Position numbers and translations under genes: made by a program. The notes under the pieces are model-generated. The model was not told the DNA's origin. It did not search any database and worked only from the letters and a program-made list of their open reading frames with translations. From CAVVKW01 sp963761705 (GTDB lineage Bacteria; Verrucomicrobiota; Verrucomicrobiia; Chthoniobacterales; JAATET01), in contig CAVXHK010000001.1 of assembly GCA_963761705.1 (NCBI GenBank), forward strand, positions 1,922,001 through 1,986,000: 64,000 nt of DNA, given 5' to 3'. This document shows positions 51,523 to 60,178 of this stretch, in pieces (the first letter of the stretch is position 1; each line of letters opens with the position of its first letter).

Positions 51523-52194
51523 TTACCCGAGGGCTTGGATGCCGAAGCGGAGGAGGGGGGAGACGATTTTGGCGAAGGAGGTGACTTCGTCCGCGACGTT
51601 TCCGTTGATCCAGGTCTTCTTGGTTAATGGGCGTTGAACGACGAGGGTTTTTAGCCGGACGATGTCGGCGAATTTCGCGTCCGCACAGTCTTCGAAGCCG
51701 CGGGGCATTCGTTTGAGCGAGTCCTCGGTGGAGAAGGAGAGATTGGCATTTTCCAGAGTCTTCAGAACGTTTGCGAAGGTGGCTTCCCCGTCGATCAGTT
51801 GCTCGCGGATTTTGTTCAGGCGCGGGGTTGGGAGTTGGTGGAACCCGGCGGCGACGAAGCCCCCGTCGCGGGCGAGGTGGAGGTAGACGAGGCCGGCGTC
51901 TTCGTTCTTCCGACCGCTCGGGGTGAGGAGGCCGCTGATGTTTTCCTTGTAAGGGAGTTTATCGGCGGAGAAGCGGACGTCGCGGTTCAGGCGGAACATC
52001 GTTTTCTGGTCTCCGGAGAGGGGTGGGAAGTTCTTCCGAAGGGCGGCGCTGACGGTGAGGAGGACGTGCGCGAAGGGTTCCTGGAGATCGGCGCGAACGT
52101 CGGCGCGGTGGGCGTCGAACCACTCCTTGGTGTTGTTCGCGTGGAGTTCGTCGAGGAGGTCGAAGGATCTGCGGGTGAAGGTGGGATTAGGCAT
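51523..52194 (-). CDS. DUF2461 family protein
   Basis: 223 residues. The sequence matches DUF2461 (TIGR02453): FDLLDELHANNTKEWFDAHR at the N-terminus, FRLNRDVRFSADKLPYKENI in the middle, and GFVAAGFHQLPTPRL. The family's function is not known. No clear operon partner. Confidence 0.85.
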   Translation of the reverse strand: MPNPTFTRRSFDLLDELHANNTKEWFDAHRADVRADLQEPFAHVLLTVSAALRKNFPPLSGDQKTMFRLNRDVRFSADKLPYKENISGLLTPSGRKNEDAGLVYLHLARDGGFVAAGFHQLPTPRLNKIREQLIDGEATFANVLKTLENANLSFSTEDSLKRMPRGFEDCADAKFADIVRLKTLVVQRPLTKKTWINGNVADEVTSFAKIVSPLLRFGIQALG

Positions 52195-52289
52195 GGGTGG
52201 TGGGAAGCGGGCCTACCGAATAGGGGAGGCCGTTCTGCAGGAGGAAGACACCTCTGAAGCAATGCGGACGATTGGCGCAAGGTCAATCA

Positions 52290-52529
52290 CTACATTCGCG
52301 GGATGAGTGGGACGACCGAGGGCCTTGGAGAACTTCCGATCTCTTCCCCGAGGGTTCGCTTAAAAACAGCAATCGGCGAACAATCTGCCCCAATTAGGTC
52401 CTCGTGCGCGAAGACCTGACGGTGCTCTGCGATGAAAATCGTCAGCCTGCGAAAATAGCCACCGCTCGTGAAAAACTTCTGCGACATCAAGGAAATCGCC
52501 GAGGCAACACCGAGGCTACCGCTAGTCAT
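52290..52529 (-). CDS. Possible small protein of unknown function
   Basis: 79 residues. Start overlaps the end of the DUF900 fragment by eight bases. Contains SQKFFTSGGYFRRLTIFIAE and VFAHEDLIGADCSPIAVF. No family recognised; it could be a chance frame or the end of a former gene. Confidence 0.3.
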   Translation of the reverse strand: MTSGSLGVASAISLMSQKFFTSGGYFRRLTIFIAEHRQVFAHEDLIGADCSPIAVFKRTLGEEIGSSPRPSVVPLIPRM

Positions 52530-52965
52530 TTGCCTTGGGATAACCCGCGGACACGTTCCAGAAATTTCCCGAAAGCCTCTCCAGCGGACGCTCGTTTTCA
52601 GCGCCCGGCTTCCGCCCGTCCCGCAGGAGCAGGATCAAATCCGAACTCACTTCCGGTCGTTTCTGGAAATTGGAGTGCCCGAGAGAATTCCCGCTCAATC
52701 GCGAATGGACGATCGAAAGCCCCGGCATTCGGCCCATGATCTCCAAGGCTTCCAGCGCGAAATCGTTTGGCGAGATTCGACCGATCCTCACCGTGCTCTC
52801 AAGCAGAAATTCGGAAATCCGAATCGCCTGATCGTCGGCCGACGAATAGATCGAAAAACTGTCGACGGCGTTGTGGAGTTGCTTCGCCGCGATCCGCTGG
52901 GCGAAAACCTCGTTGTCTAGGTCCGGCGAGAGGAGCACGACGTCGCCGAGTTTCAATTCGTCCAA
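52522..52965 (-). pseudogene. DUF900 alpha/beta-hydrolase C-terminal fragment
   Basis: 147 codons from a TTG match the C-terminal part of DUF900 (COG4782) esterase-like proteins: GDVVLLSPDLDNEVFAQRI carries the family's Asp-containing strand, followed by IYSSADDQAIRISEFLLES. The nucleophile elbow and the N-terminal half are missing: upstream frames in 52966-53171 show no matching sequence. Thus a remnant. Confidence 0.65.
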
Positions 52966-53171
52966 TCCCGTCGGTGACGACCGCCGTTCCCGGGCGACCG
53001 GGCCTCGACTGGAACTTGACGAGTCCAGCCGCCTGGTGGAAGAAGGCCGGCGTCGCCCTCGTCGGCATTTTCATGACCCGCGTTTTCACGTCTTCATCCG
53101 CGGATTCGGGACTTGCTCGGTCCTCCGGGATCAGCCGTCGGCGTATCCGTAACCTTTGAGGTTGTATTCTA

Positions 53172-56100
53172 ATGCGCATACTTCCTTACCTTCTTCCCGG
53201 AATCCCCGAGTATTCGGAGGTCACTCTTGGTGGAGGAATGACCGCGGGAGTGCGGAGCGTAGGTGGGTTCAAATTAGTCACCGTCCTCGGACTGATCATC
53301 GCATGGTTTGACGTTGGCCTGGCAACAGTCCGCGCTCAGGAGGGACTCGCGGGAGGAACGACCGCCGGGGAAGTCGCTGGAATCGAGACCGCAGCCGCAG
53401 TGCCGTCCGCCGAGGAGTTGGCGGCTCTGCGGGCGGCGATTGCGGACGACTCGGAAATCCCGAACGCGCTGAAGCCATTTCTCGACGATCAGTATCAGCG
53501 GGCGATCGAGTTACTCGCCGACGCGGCGAATTCCCGCGAAACGGAGGCTTCCTACCGCGCAGCGCTCGAATCCGCCCCGTCGAAGTTGCGCGAGATCCAT
53601 TCGGCTCTGGCCGCGCCATCAATGGATCAACCCCCGCTGCCCGCCACCCTCGAAAAGGTTGACCAGGCCATCGCCTCAGCCCAGGCCGGGAGTGCGGAGG
53701 CAACCGCGGAGTTGGCGGACGTCGCGGCGCAGCTCGAGGGGGCGGCGGATTTGCCGCTGACCGACGGCCCGCGACTGCGGGCCGCTCGGGCGGATTTGAC
53801 GGGTGCGAACGCCGATGTCGCCGGGCTCGCCGAAGATCCGAATCCGAGCTTGGGCGAGGCGGCTGCCCTCACTCTGGCGCTGACCCGACGCGAGGCCCTT
53901 GCCGCGGAGATCGCGATGATCGAGATGGAGCGGACGAGTCGGGAGGCCCGGCTGGCCGCCCTCGACGCCCGGAGCAAACTCCTCGCGCGAGATGCGACCG
54001 CCCTGAAGCAAAGGCTCCGACGCTTGGAGGATCACCGGATCGAGATCGCCGCTCAGAACGCGGCGGACGCGATCGAACGCGCCCGGGAAGTCGCGCGGGA
54101 CGACGCGAGCGTCCTTCCGCGGCGTCGCGAGGAGGCTGGCCGGATTCTTGCCCTTGCCCGGCAAAACGAAGAGACCGCCCGCCGGGTCGCGGCGGTCACC
54201 GCGGGCGTCCGGGAATCGCGGCAGCGTCGCGATCAACTGCAAGCGACTGCGGCTAGCATTCGTGAGCAATTCGAACTGGGCGGCCTGCGGGGTAATTTCG
54301 TCGACCTGCTCCGAAATCGTCAGGCCGCCATGATCGCCCCGGACGCGTTGACCAGTTTGCTCCGGAGTCTCCGCAACACTCTTGCCACCGCCCAACTCGA
54401 AGAATTTGCCCTGCGACGGGAGCTGGATTCCCTGCAAACGGAGACGTCGGATGGAGCCGACGAGCTTCAAATAACGAAACGGGATCTGCTCGAAGCAACC
54501 CTCGAAAACTACCGGGACCTGATCCGCGGACAGACCGCCTTCATCGCGCTGGAGCAGGACACCAACGACATTGATGCCGCCCTGCGCGATTTCCTGCTGG
54601 AGAAACTCTTTTGGGTGCGGAGTCTGCCGCCCCTCGGCATCGCGGCGTTTGCCCAAATCCCCGGGGCCTGGCAGCGCTTCCTCACCGCGAACGACGGCAG
54701 CGAACCCACCCGCGTCCTCGCATTTTTCCCGCGCACCCGCCCCGTCACCACCGGGATCATCGCGCTGGCGCTCATCATCCCGCTCGCCTTCCGGTCGCGG
54801 CTCCTCGCCGCGTTGAAGGACTCGGGCCAACAAACTCGCCGGATCGCCTCCGACACCTACCGGCAAACCGTGCGGGCTCTCGTGATCACGCTGGTCCTCG
54901 CGTCGCCGATTCCGATCGTCCTCACGAGTCTGTCCGTTGTCCTGGGAAGCGATCCCACCGCCGCGAGTTGGATTCAGGGCCTCGCTGAGGGTTTGCACGT
55001 CTCCGCAATTCAATCCTTGGGGGTCTTCTTCCTTCACGCCGTCTGCCGTCCCGGCGGACTTGGCGAACTGCACTTTCTCTGGGACCCGAGTGCCCTCCGG
55101 CAAATCCAGCGGACCGTTTTGGTGCTCTTTGCGATCGTTCTCCCCAGCAATCTCTTCATCTGGACCACGCTCTTTGCCTCGCCCGATTTCGTCGAAGGTC
55201 TTGGCCGCCTCACCTTCATTGCCAGCCAGCTCGCCATCGCGGCGATCCTTTACCACGCGTTTCGTCCGGAGGGCGGAATCGCCTCGGGTATTGTCCGCAA
55301 ACGCCCGAACGGTTTAGTCGCCCGGACGCGGCGACTGTGGCTTGGCATCCTGGTGGGTTCGCCGCTCATCCTCGCGGCATTGGCCTGGCTGGGCTATTTC
55401 ATCACGGCAACGTCGCTCAGCGACACGACGATCGCGACCCACGCGTGGATCGCGGGAGCCTTCGTGATCCACGCGTTGATCCTGCGCTGGTTCCTGATTC
55501 GAGAACGTCGGCTCGCCTTGCAGGAGGCCGTCGAAACCCGACGGGCGCGGGCGCGGGAGACCAGGGAAAGCGAAACGAAACCCGACGGGTTGACCGACGA
55601 CATCGAGGTGGATGCTGCCGAGGCCGACCTCGACGTCGAAGCCATCGGGGCCCAGACGCGCCGACTCGTGAACGTCCTCGTCATCGTCTCGCTGCTTGTC
55701 GCGCTCTACTACCTCTGGACCACCCAACTCCCCGGCCTTCGGGTCATCGAGACGATCCGGATCAGCGGGGCGCTCACGCTTTCCGGATTGCTCCAGGCGG
55801 TCATCGCCGGATTTGTCACCGTCGTCGTCGCGCGAAACCTTCCCGGTCTGCTCGACATCGCGTTGCTGCGGGGGCTCCAAGTCGAATCGGGAACGCGCAA
55901 GGCCGTCGCCACCCTCTGCCAATATGCCGTGATCCTCATCGGGCTGGGGTTTGCCCTCCAGTTCCTGCATTTGGACTGGTCCCGGTTCGCGTGGATCGCC
56001 GCCGCGCTCAGCGTCGGGATCGGCTTCGGACTTCAGGAAGTCGTGGCCAACTTCATCTGCGGAATCATCATCCTCTTCGAACGCCCCATCCGCATCGGCG

Positions 56101-56606
56101 ACACCGTGACCATCCAGGAAATCGAGGGCGTCGTGACCCGCGTGCAAATGCGCGCCACGACGATCACGAACTGGGAAAGGAAGGACTTCCTCGTGCCGAA
56201 CAAGGAAATCGTGAACGGCACGCTGATGAACTGGACGCTCACCACGGCGATCAACCGCGTGACGATTCCAGTCGGCGTCGCCTACGGAACCGACATCGAG
56301 CGCGCCTGCGCCATCCTCCAGGAAATCGCGGAGGCCCACCCCGAGGTCCTCGACGACCCGGCCCCGTTCACCAGCTTTCAAGATTTCGGCGACAGCGCGC
56401 TCATCATTGACGTCCGCGTTTACATCACGGATGTCAATCGGCGCATCGGCATCTACTCGGCGATCCGCAAATCGATCGCCCGCCGGTTCGCCGAGGCGGA
56501 GATTGAAATCGCTTTTCCGCAGCGCGACCTCAACCTCAAGAGCATCTCTCCGGAGGTCCGCGAGGCATTGGGGCTTCGACGTCCCGACGATCCCCGCGGA
56601 CTCTAA
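53172..56606 (+). CDS. Large mechanosensitive channel, MscK/MscS family
   Basis: 1144 residues from 53172; an ATG at 53238 (MTAGVRSVGGFKL) preceded closely by GGAGGA is an alternative start. A signal peptide (FKLVTVLGLIIAWFDVGLATVRA) is followed by a long periplasmic coiled-coil region (about residues 60-470), several transmembrane helices, and a C-terminal MscS core: GIGFGLQEVVANFICGIIIL, ERPIRIGDTVTIQEIEG, then WERKDFLVPNKEIVNGTLMN. It is an inner-membrane channel that opens on membrane tension during osmotic downshock. The length is typical of MscK/YjeP-type proteins. Confidence 0.93.
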   Translation: MRILPYLLPGIPEYSEVTLGGGMTAGVRSVGGFKLVTVLGLIIAWFDVGLATVRAQEGLAGGTTAGEVAGIETAAAVPSAEELAALRAAIADDSEIPNALKPFLDDQYQRAIELLADAANSRETEASYRAALESAPSKLREIHSALAAPSMDQPPLPATLEKVDQAIASAQAGSAEATAELADVAAQLEGAADLPLTDGPRLRAARADLTGANADVAGLAEDPNPSLGEAAALTLALTRREALAAEIAMIEMERTSREARLAALDARSKLLARDATALKQRLRRLEDHRIEIAAQNAADAIERAREVARDDASVLPRRREEAGRILALARQNEETARRVAAVTAGVRESRQRRDQLQATAASIREQFELGGLRGNFVDLLRNRQAAMIAPDALTSLLRSLRNTLATAQLEEFALRRELDSLQTETSDGADELQITKRDLLEATLENYRDLIRGQTAFIALEQDTNDIDAALRDFLLEKLFWVRSLPPLGIAAFAQIPGAWQRFLTANDGSEPTRVLAFFPRTRPVTTGIIALALIIPLAFRSRLLAALKDSGQQTRRIASDTYRQTVRALVITLVLASPIPIVLTSLSVVLGSDPTAASWIQGLAEGLHVSAIQSLGVFFLHAVCRPGGLGELHFLWDPSALRQIQRTVLVLFAIVLPSNLFIWTTLFASPDFVEGLGRLTFIASQLAIAAILYHAFRPEGGIASGIVRKRPNGLVARTRRLWLGILVGSPLILAALAWLGYFITATSLSDTTIATHAWIAGAFVIHALILRWFLIRERRLALQEAVETRRARARETRESETKPDGLTDDIEVDAAEADLDVEAIGAQTRRLVNVLVIVSLLVALYYLWTTQLPGLRVIETIRISGALTLSGLLQAVIAGFVTVVVARNLPGLLDIALLRGLQVESGTRKAVATLCQYAVILIGLGFALQFLHLDWSRFAWIAAALSVGIGFGLQEVVANFICGIIILFERPIRIGDTVTIQEIEGVVTRVQMRATTITNWERKDFLVPNKEIVNGTLMNWTLTTAINRVTIPVGVAYGTDIERACAILQEIAEAHPEVLDDPAPFTSFQDFGDSALIIDVRVYITDVNRRIGIYSAIRKSIARRFAEAEIEIAFPQRDLNLKSISPEVREALGLRRPDDPRGL

Positions 56607-56666
56607 TGCAGACCGCGCACACCGAGTCGGCCCCCTCATGCCGCCCACCTCGTCGGGGATTGACTA

Positions 56667-56685
56667 TGTAACCGTAATGGTTACA
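56667..56685. promoter_or_regulatory. Palindromic operator-like sequence
   Basis: TGTAACCGTAATGGTTACA is a perfect 7-base inverted repeat with a 5-base centre, located 9 bases before the membrane-protein start (56695). Its size fits a dimeric winged-helix or TetR-type repressor site. The Rrf2-type regulator 1.1 kb downstream is one candidate to bind it. Confidence 0.6.
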
Positions 56686-56694
56686 AAATGCGTT

Positions 56695-57159
56695 ATGAAA
56701 TCATCATCGGTTGTCTTGCTTCGCATGTCCGCAGTTCTCTGGATCCTTTGGGGGTTGGTTCACTTTTTAGCGGGCGTCTTGATCATGAGCGGCGAAACCA
56801 CGGTCGGCTTTCAATCCATCGCCGATGGGGTTCCGGCCGAGGCGCTCGAGATGGAATACCCCGCCGCGGTTGGGGCCGTGCTCAATCAGCACGCCTGGAA
56901 TCTCGCGTGGGGCGGCTTGGTCACCATCATTGGCGCGGTATTTATCTGGCGAAAAAACCGCACGGCGATCTGGGTCACCGCGATGATCGGCGGGCTTCTG
57001 GACGTCGGCTATTTTGTCTTCGTCGACCTGGGAGGCTACGCTCGCTTCGTGCCGGGGACGGTGATTACCATCATTTCCTCCCTCGCCATTATTTTGAGCT
57101 TCATCGTTTTTTTCCAAAACACCCGGCGCTCCCGAGATCATTCCCCGATCAAAGCCTGA
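56695..57159 (+). CDS. Small four-helix membrane protein of unknown function
   Basis: 154 residues from the ATG at 56695. Four predicted transmembrane helices (MSAVLWILWGLVHFLAGVLI, LAWGGLVTIIGAVFIW, AIWVTAMIGGLLDVGYFVF, VITIISSLAIILSFIVFF) and a short charged tail. Such DoxX-like or DUF-type proteins are common near redox genes. The operator palindrome upstream suggests regulation, and the FMN reductase gene follows 15 bases downstream. Confidence 0.75.
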   Translation: MKSSSVVLLRMSAVLWILWGLVHFLAGVLIMSGETTVGFQSIADGVPAEALEMEYPAAVGAVLNQHAWNLAWGGLVTIIGAVFIWRKNRTAIWVTAMIGGLLDVGYFVFVDLGGYARFVPGTVITIISSLAIILSFIVFFQNTRRSRDHSPIKA

Positions 57160-57174
57160 CTCCTTCCTTTCTTG

Positions 57175-57708
57175 ATGAAAAATATCTTAGTCGTTCCCGG
57201 CAGCAACAGCACATCCTCCATCAACCGGGAGCTTGCCCTTCACGCCGCGGCGCAGATCGAAAACTCCCAAACGTCGATTCTGGATTTATCCCGCGTCGTC
57301 CTTCCGCTCTACGGACCCGACTTGGAGGCCGAGTCTGGCATTCCAGCGGAGGTCCACGAACTGGATTCCTTGATCGAGTCCGCCGACGGACTGATCGTTT
57401 CCCTCGCGGAATACAACGGGTCCTACGCCGCCGCTTTCAAGAACGCCTTCGACTGGCTCTCGCGGATCGACATGAAAGTGTGGAAAAATAAGCCGATGCT
57501 TCTGATGGCCACCTCACCGGGAGGCGGCGGGGGTGCTCACGTGTTGGCGTCGGCTCGGAATGACTTCCCCCATTTTGGCGGGAACATCGCGGCTGACTTT
57601 TCCTTACCGCTTTTTCACGAGAATTTTGGGGATCGAAAAATCCTGAGCGAAGAACTCCGCAGCGACTTTTTGGGGAAAGTGGAACTGTTCCGTCAGGCAC
57701 TCAATTGA
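57175..57708 (+). CDS. NADPH-dependent FMN reductase family protein
   Basis: 177 residues from the ATG at 57175 (a TTG just before is also in frame). The flavodoxin-like fold shows ILVVPGSNSTSSINRELA at the phosphate-binding loop and AEYNGSYAAAFKNAFDWLSR, the flavin-binding motif. The family reduces FMN, quinones, chromate or azo dyes. With the upstream membrane gene it forms a likely two-gene unit. Confidence 0.9.
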   Translation: MKNILVVPGSNSTSSINRELALHAAAQIENSQTSILDLSRVVLPLYGPDLEAESGIPAEVHELDSLIESADGLIVSLAEYNGSYAAAFKNAFDWLSRIDMKVWKNKPMLLMATSPGGGGGAHVLASARNDFPHFGGNIAADFSLPLFHENFGDRKILSEELRSDFLGKVELFRQALN

Positions 57709-57770
57709 GTTGCCGATCGGTCGAGGATCAACCCCGGGCCGAATCATTGGTTTTCAGCGGGATGGACGAG

Positions 57771-58214
57771 TCAGGTCCTTGAGCTCGATTGCTTGAACGC
57801 CCGGCAAATCCGGGGGCCGACCTGCCGATCCACTGCGGCCAGAGTGATGGACTCGAATTGACTGAGGAGCGCCTCTTCGGCGGTTTCGAAAAGGTCGTTG
57901 ATGTAGCCCCCCAGAACTCGGGGAACAACGCGACGGTCCGCCGGATAGCGCCGCAGCAGTTCGGGATCCTCCGTCGCGGCCTCATAGACCTCGCGGAGAT
58001 TGATCTCGTTGGGATCCTTCGCGAGCACGCTCCCACCGCCGACGCCCCGCGCGCTCTCGACCAAACCGCTTTGATTCAAACGGGACAAGACCCGGCGGAG
58101 CACGACGGGACTGGTCCCATACAACTCCGCCAGACACTCCGAAGTCGCTGGTCGGCCCCCCTGCGAGGCGAGGAACCCAACGATGTGCAATCCTATGGCA
58201 AAATCCTGATTCAT
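57771..58214 (-). CDS. Rrf2-family transcriptional regulator
   Basis: 147 residues. Winged-helix motif LAELYGTSPVVLRRVLSRLN and the wing ESARGVGGGSVLAKDPNEIN match Rrf2. The conserved Cys cluster of Fe-S-binding members is absent (no Cys in the protein), so it probably senses through another route, like YwnA-type members. It faces the FMN reductase gene convergently and the TetR gene divergently. Confidence 0.88.
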   Translation of the reverse strand: MNQDFAIGLHIVGFLASQGGRPATSECLAELYGTSPVVLRRVLSRLNQSGLVESARGVGGGSVLAKDPNEINLREVYEAATEDPELLRRYPADRRVVPRVLGGYINDLFETAEEALLSQFESITLAAVDRQVGPRICRAFKQSSSRT

Positions 58215-58262
58215 TCGCTGACGATCCGAGGCATGATCGAAGTCCTGGTCAATCTGACGAGA

Positions 58263-58295
58263 AGTTATTTAGTGACGCATGGTAAATAAATAACT
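58263..58295. promoter_or_regulatory. Inverted repeat in the Rrf2-TetR intergenic region
   Basis: AGTTATTTA (58263-58271) and TAAATAACT (58287-58295) form a 9-base inverted repeat with a 15-base spacer, 12 bases before the TetR start codon. It is AT-rich in a GC-rich surrounding and lies where a TetR autoregulatory operator is expected. Confidence 0.55.
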
Positions 58296-58307
58296 GACAG
58301 TTAACAA

Positions 58308-59039
58308 ATGGTGGCGAGTCGAAAGGAGCGGGCGTTTGCGGAGCGGGAGAGGTTGGTCGTGGAGACGGCGGACGGGATGCTCCGTCGGACGGGGTATTTG
58401 GGGCTGAATTTGGACGATTTGGCGGAGCGGGTGGAGTATTCGAAGGCGACGCTCTATCACCATTTTGCGAGCAAGGAGGATCTGGTACTGGCGGTGGTGA
58501 CGTGGCAGATGGCGAGGCGGGTGGATTTTTTTGAGCGGGCGGCTCGATACGCCGGGACGACGCGGGAGCGGATATTCGGCTTTGGGATTGGGGATCTATT
58601 GTTGAGCCGGCTGGCTCCGCACGGGTTTCCGCTGGCGGAGCTGGTGAGGTCGGATTCGATTTGGAAGAAGTGTTCGGATGAGCGTCGGGCGGGGATGCAC
58701 GCGATCAATTGGCGGTGTTTTCAGCTGGGTGTGGAGGTCGTTGACGCGGCGCGGGTTGCGGGGGATTTGGAGGAGTGGGCTCCGCCGTCGGCGGAGGTGG
58801 TGTGGGGATTGGTGAGTCTGTCCAAGGGGGCGCATCTGCTGGCGGCGGATGAGATTTTTCGGGGGCCGGCGGTGATCGGGGGGAGTCCGATGGATTGTCT
58901 GCTGGAGAATTACCACCGGTATTTGGATGGGTGCGGGTGGCGGGCGTATCGGCGGGATTTTGACTACGACGCGAGTCGGCGGGAGATCGAGTCGTTGCTT
59001 TTTGCGGAAGAATTGCGGGGTCTGGAGGTGGTGAAATGA
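58308..59039 (+). CDS. TetR-family transcriptional regulator
   Basis: 243 residues. The helix-turn-helix region LNLDDLAERVEYSKATLYHHFASKED (given here in part: AERVEYSKATLYHHF) lies at residues 38-58. The C-terminal ligand domain is not recognised. The MFP gene overlaps its stop by four bases, so it probably controls the efflux operon it heads. Confidence 0.92.
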   Translation: MVASRKERAFAERERLVVETADGMLRRTGYLGLNLDDLAERVEYSKATLYHHFASKEDLVLAVVTWQMARRVDFFERAARYAGTTRERIFGFGIGDLLLSRLAPHGFPLAELVRSDSIWKKCSDERRAGMHAINWRCFQLGVEVVDAARVAGDLEEWAPPSAEVVWGLVSLSKGAHLLAADEIFRGPAVIGGSPMDCLLENYHRYLDGCGWRAYRRDFDYDASRREIESLLFAEELRGLEVVK

Positions 59040-60178
59040 GGGGTTCTCGCGCGGAGGCGCGCAGTCGCGGAGGATTTTTGATGGGTTTGCTGCTTCCCGC
59101 CGTTTGTCTCGTGGGATGTGGGAAAAGTGGGCCGGGCACCGAATCGGAGGTGACGCTGACGCCGGTGGAGGTGGTGGTGCTGGAGGCGGCGGGGAGCTAT
59201 CCGGTGCGGGAGGAGTTTGTCGGGGTTGTGGAGGCGCGGCGGCGGGCGAATCTGGCGTTTGAGGTGGCGGGGACGGTGACGGGAGTGCGGGTAGACGAGG
59301 GCGATGCGGTGGAGGCCGGGGAGGAATTGGCGGCGATCGACACGGCGCGGCTCAAGTCGCAGCGGGCGGAATTGGCGGCGGGTATCGGGGAGGCGCGGGC
59401 GACGCTCAAGCGGGCGGCGGCGGACTTCGAGCGGAATCAGAAATTGCGGGCGTCGCGGGTGATCGAGGCGCAGCAGATGGATCAGATCGAGGAGGGGTTT
59501 CGGACGGCTGAGGCCAACGTGCGCCGGACGGAGGCTCGGCTGGAGAGCTTGGAGGTGGATCTGGCGAAGAGTGCGGTGTTGGCGCCGTTTGCGGGGACGA
59601 TTGCGCGGCGGATGATTGATGAGGGGGCGGTGGTGTCACCGAATCAGGTCGTCTTCGAATTACTGGAATCGGGGGTGCTCGAGGTGAGGGCGGCGTTGGC
59701 TGGGGAGGCGCTGACGGGGTTGCGGGTCGGCGATGCGGTCACCGTCGCGGTCGGCGGCGAGGTGCGGGAATTTCCGGTGGAGCGGATCCTTCCGCAGCGG
59801 GATGCGCGGACGCGGACGGTCGATGTGATCCTCGCGGTGCCGGGGGAGTTGGAGGTGCGCGATGGGGATCTGGTGACGGTGCGGCGGGACCGGGACGTGG
59901 CGGCGGACGGATTTTTTCTGCCGCGGGACAGTTTGACGGAGAGTTCGCGGGGGTTGTGGGCGTGTTTTGTGGCGGAGCCGAATGGCGGGTCGGGTGAGTT
60001 GACGCTGGATCGGCGGGACGTGGAGGTTCTCCACGAATACGGGGATTACGTATTTGCCCGGGGGGCGATCGCGGAGGGTGATCAGGTGGTGGCGGGGGGG
60101 CTGCAGAAGGTGGCGCCGGGTCAGAGGGTGAAGGTCATGAAGAGTGAATCGCTGGGTGGGTTGCCTTCGGGGTCATGA
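59036..60178 (+). CDS. RND efflux periplasmic adaptor (MFP)
   Basis: 380 residues. The N-terminus is a lipoprotein-type signal (LLLPAVCLVGCGKSG). The lipoyl-like half motifs FEVAGTVTGVRVDEGDAVEA and VLAPFAGTIARRMIDEGAVV frame a helical hairpin (IEAQQMDQIEEGFRTAEANV). It would link the RND pump to an outer-membrane channel. The pump gene overlaps its stop by four bases. Confidence 0.92.
   Translation: MRGSRAEARSRGGFLMGLLLPAVCLVGCGKSGPGTESEVTLTPVEVVVLEAAGSYPVREEFVGVVEARRRANLAFEVAGTVTGVRVDEGDAVEAGEELAAIDTARLKSQRAELAAGIGEARATLKRAAADFERNQKLRASRVIEAQQMDQIEEGFRTAEANVRRTEARLESLEVDLAKSAVLAPFAGTIARRMIDEGAVVSPNQVVFELLESGVLEVRAALAGEALTGLRVGDAVTVAVGGEVREFPVERILPQRDARTRTVDVILAVPGELEVRDGDLVTVRRDRDVAADGFFLPRDSLTESSRGLWACFVAEPNGGSGELTLDRRDVEVLHEYGDYVFARGAIAEGDQVVAGGLQKVAPGQRVKVMKSESLGGLPSGS

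Noticed and set aside
55314..56648. 444-codon minus-strand frame opposite the MscS gene
   Set aside because: Composition is that of an antisense shadow and the MscS motifs on the plus strand are intact.
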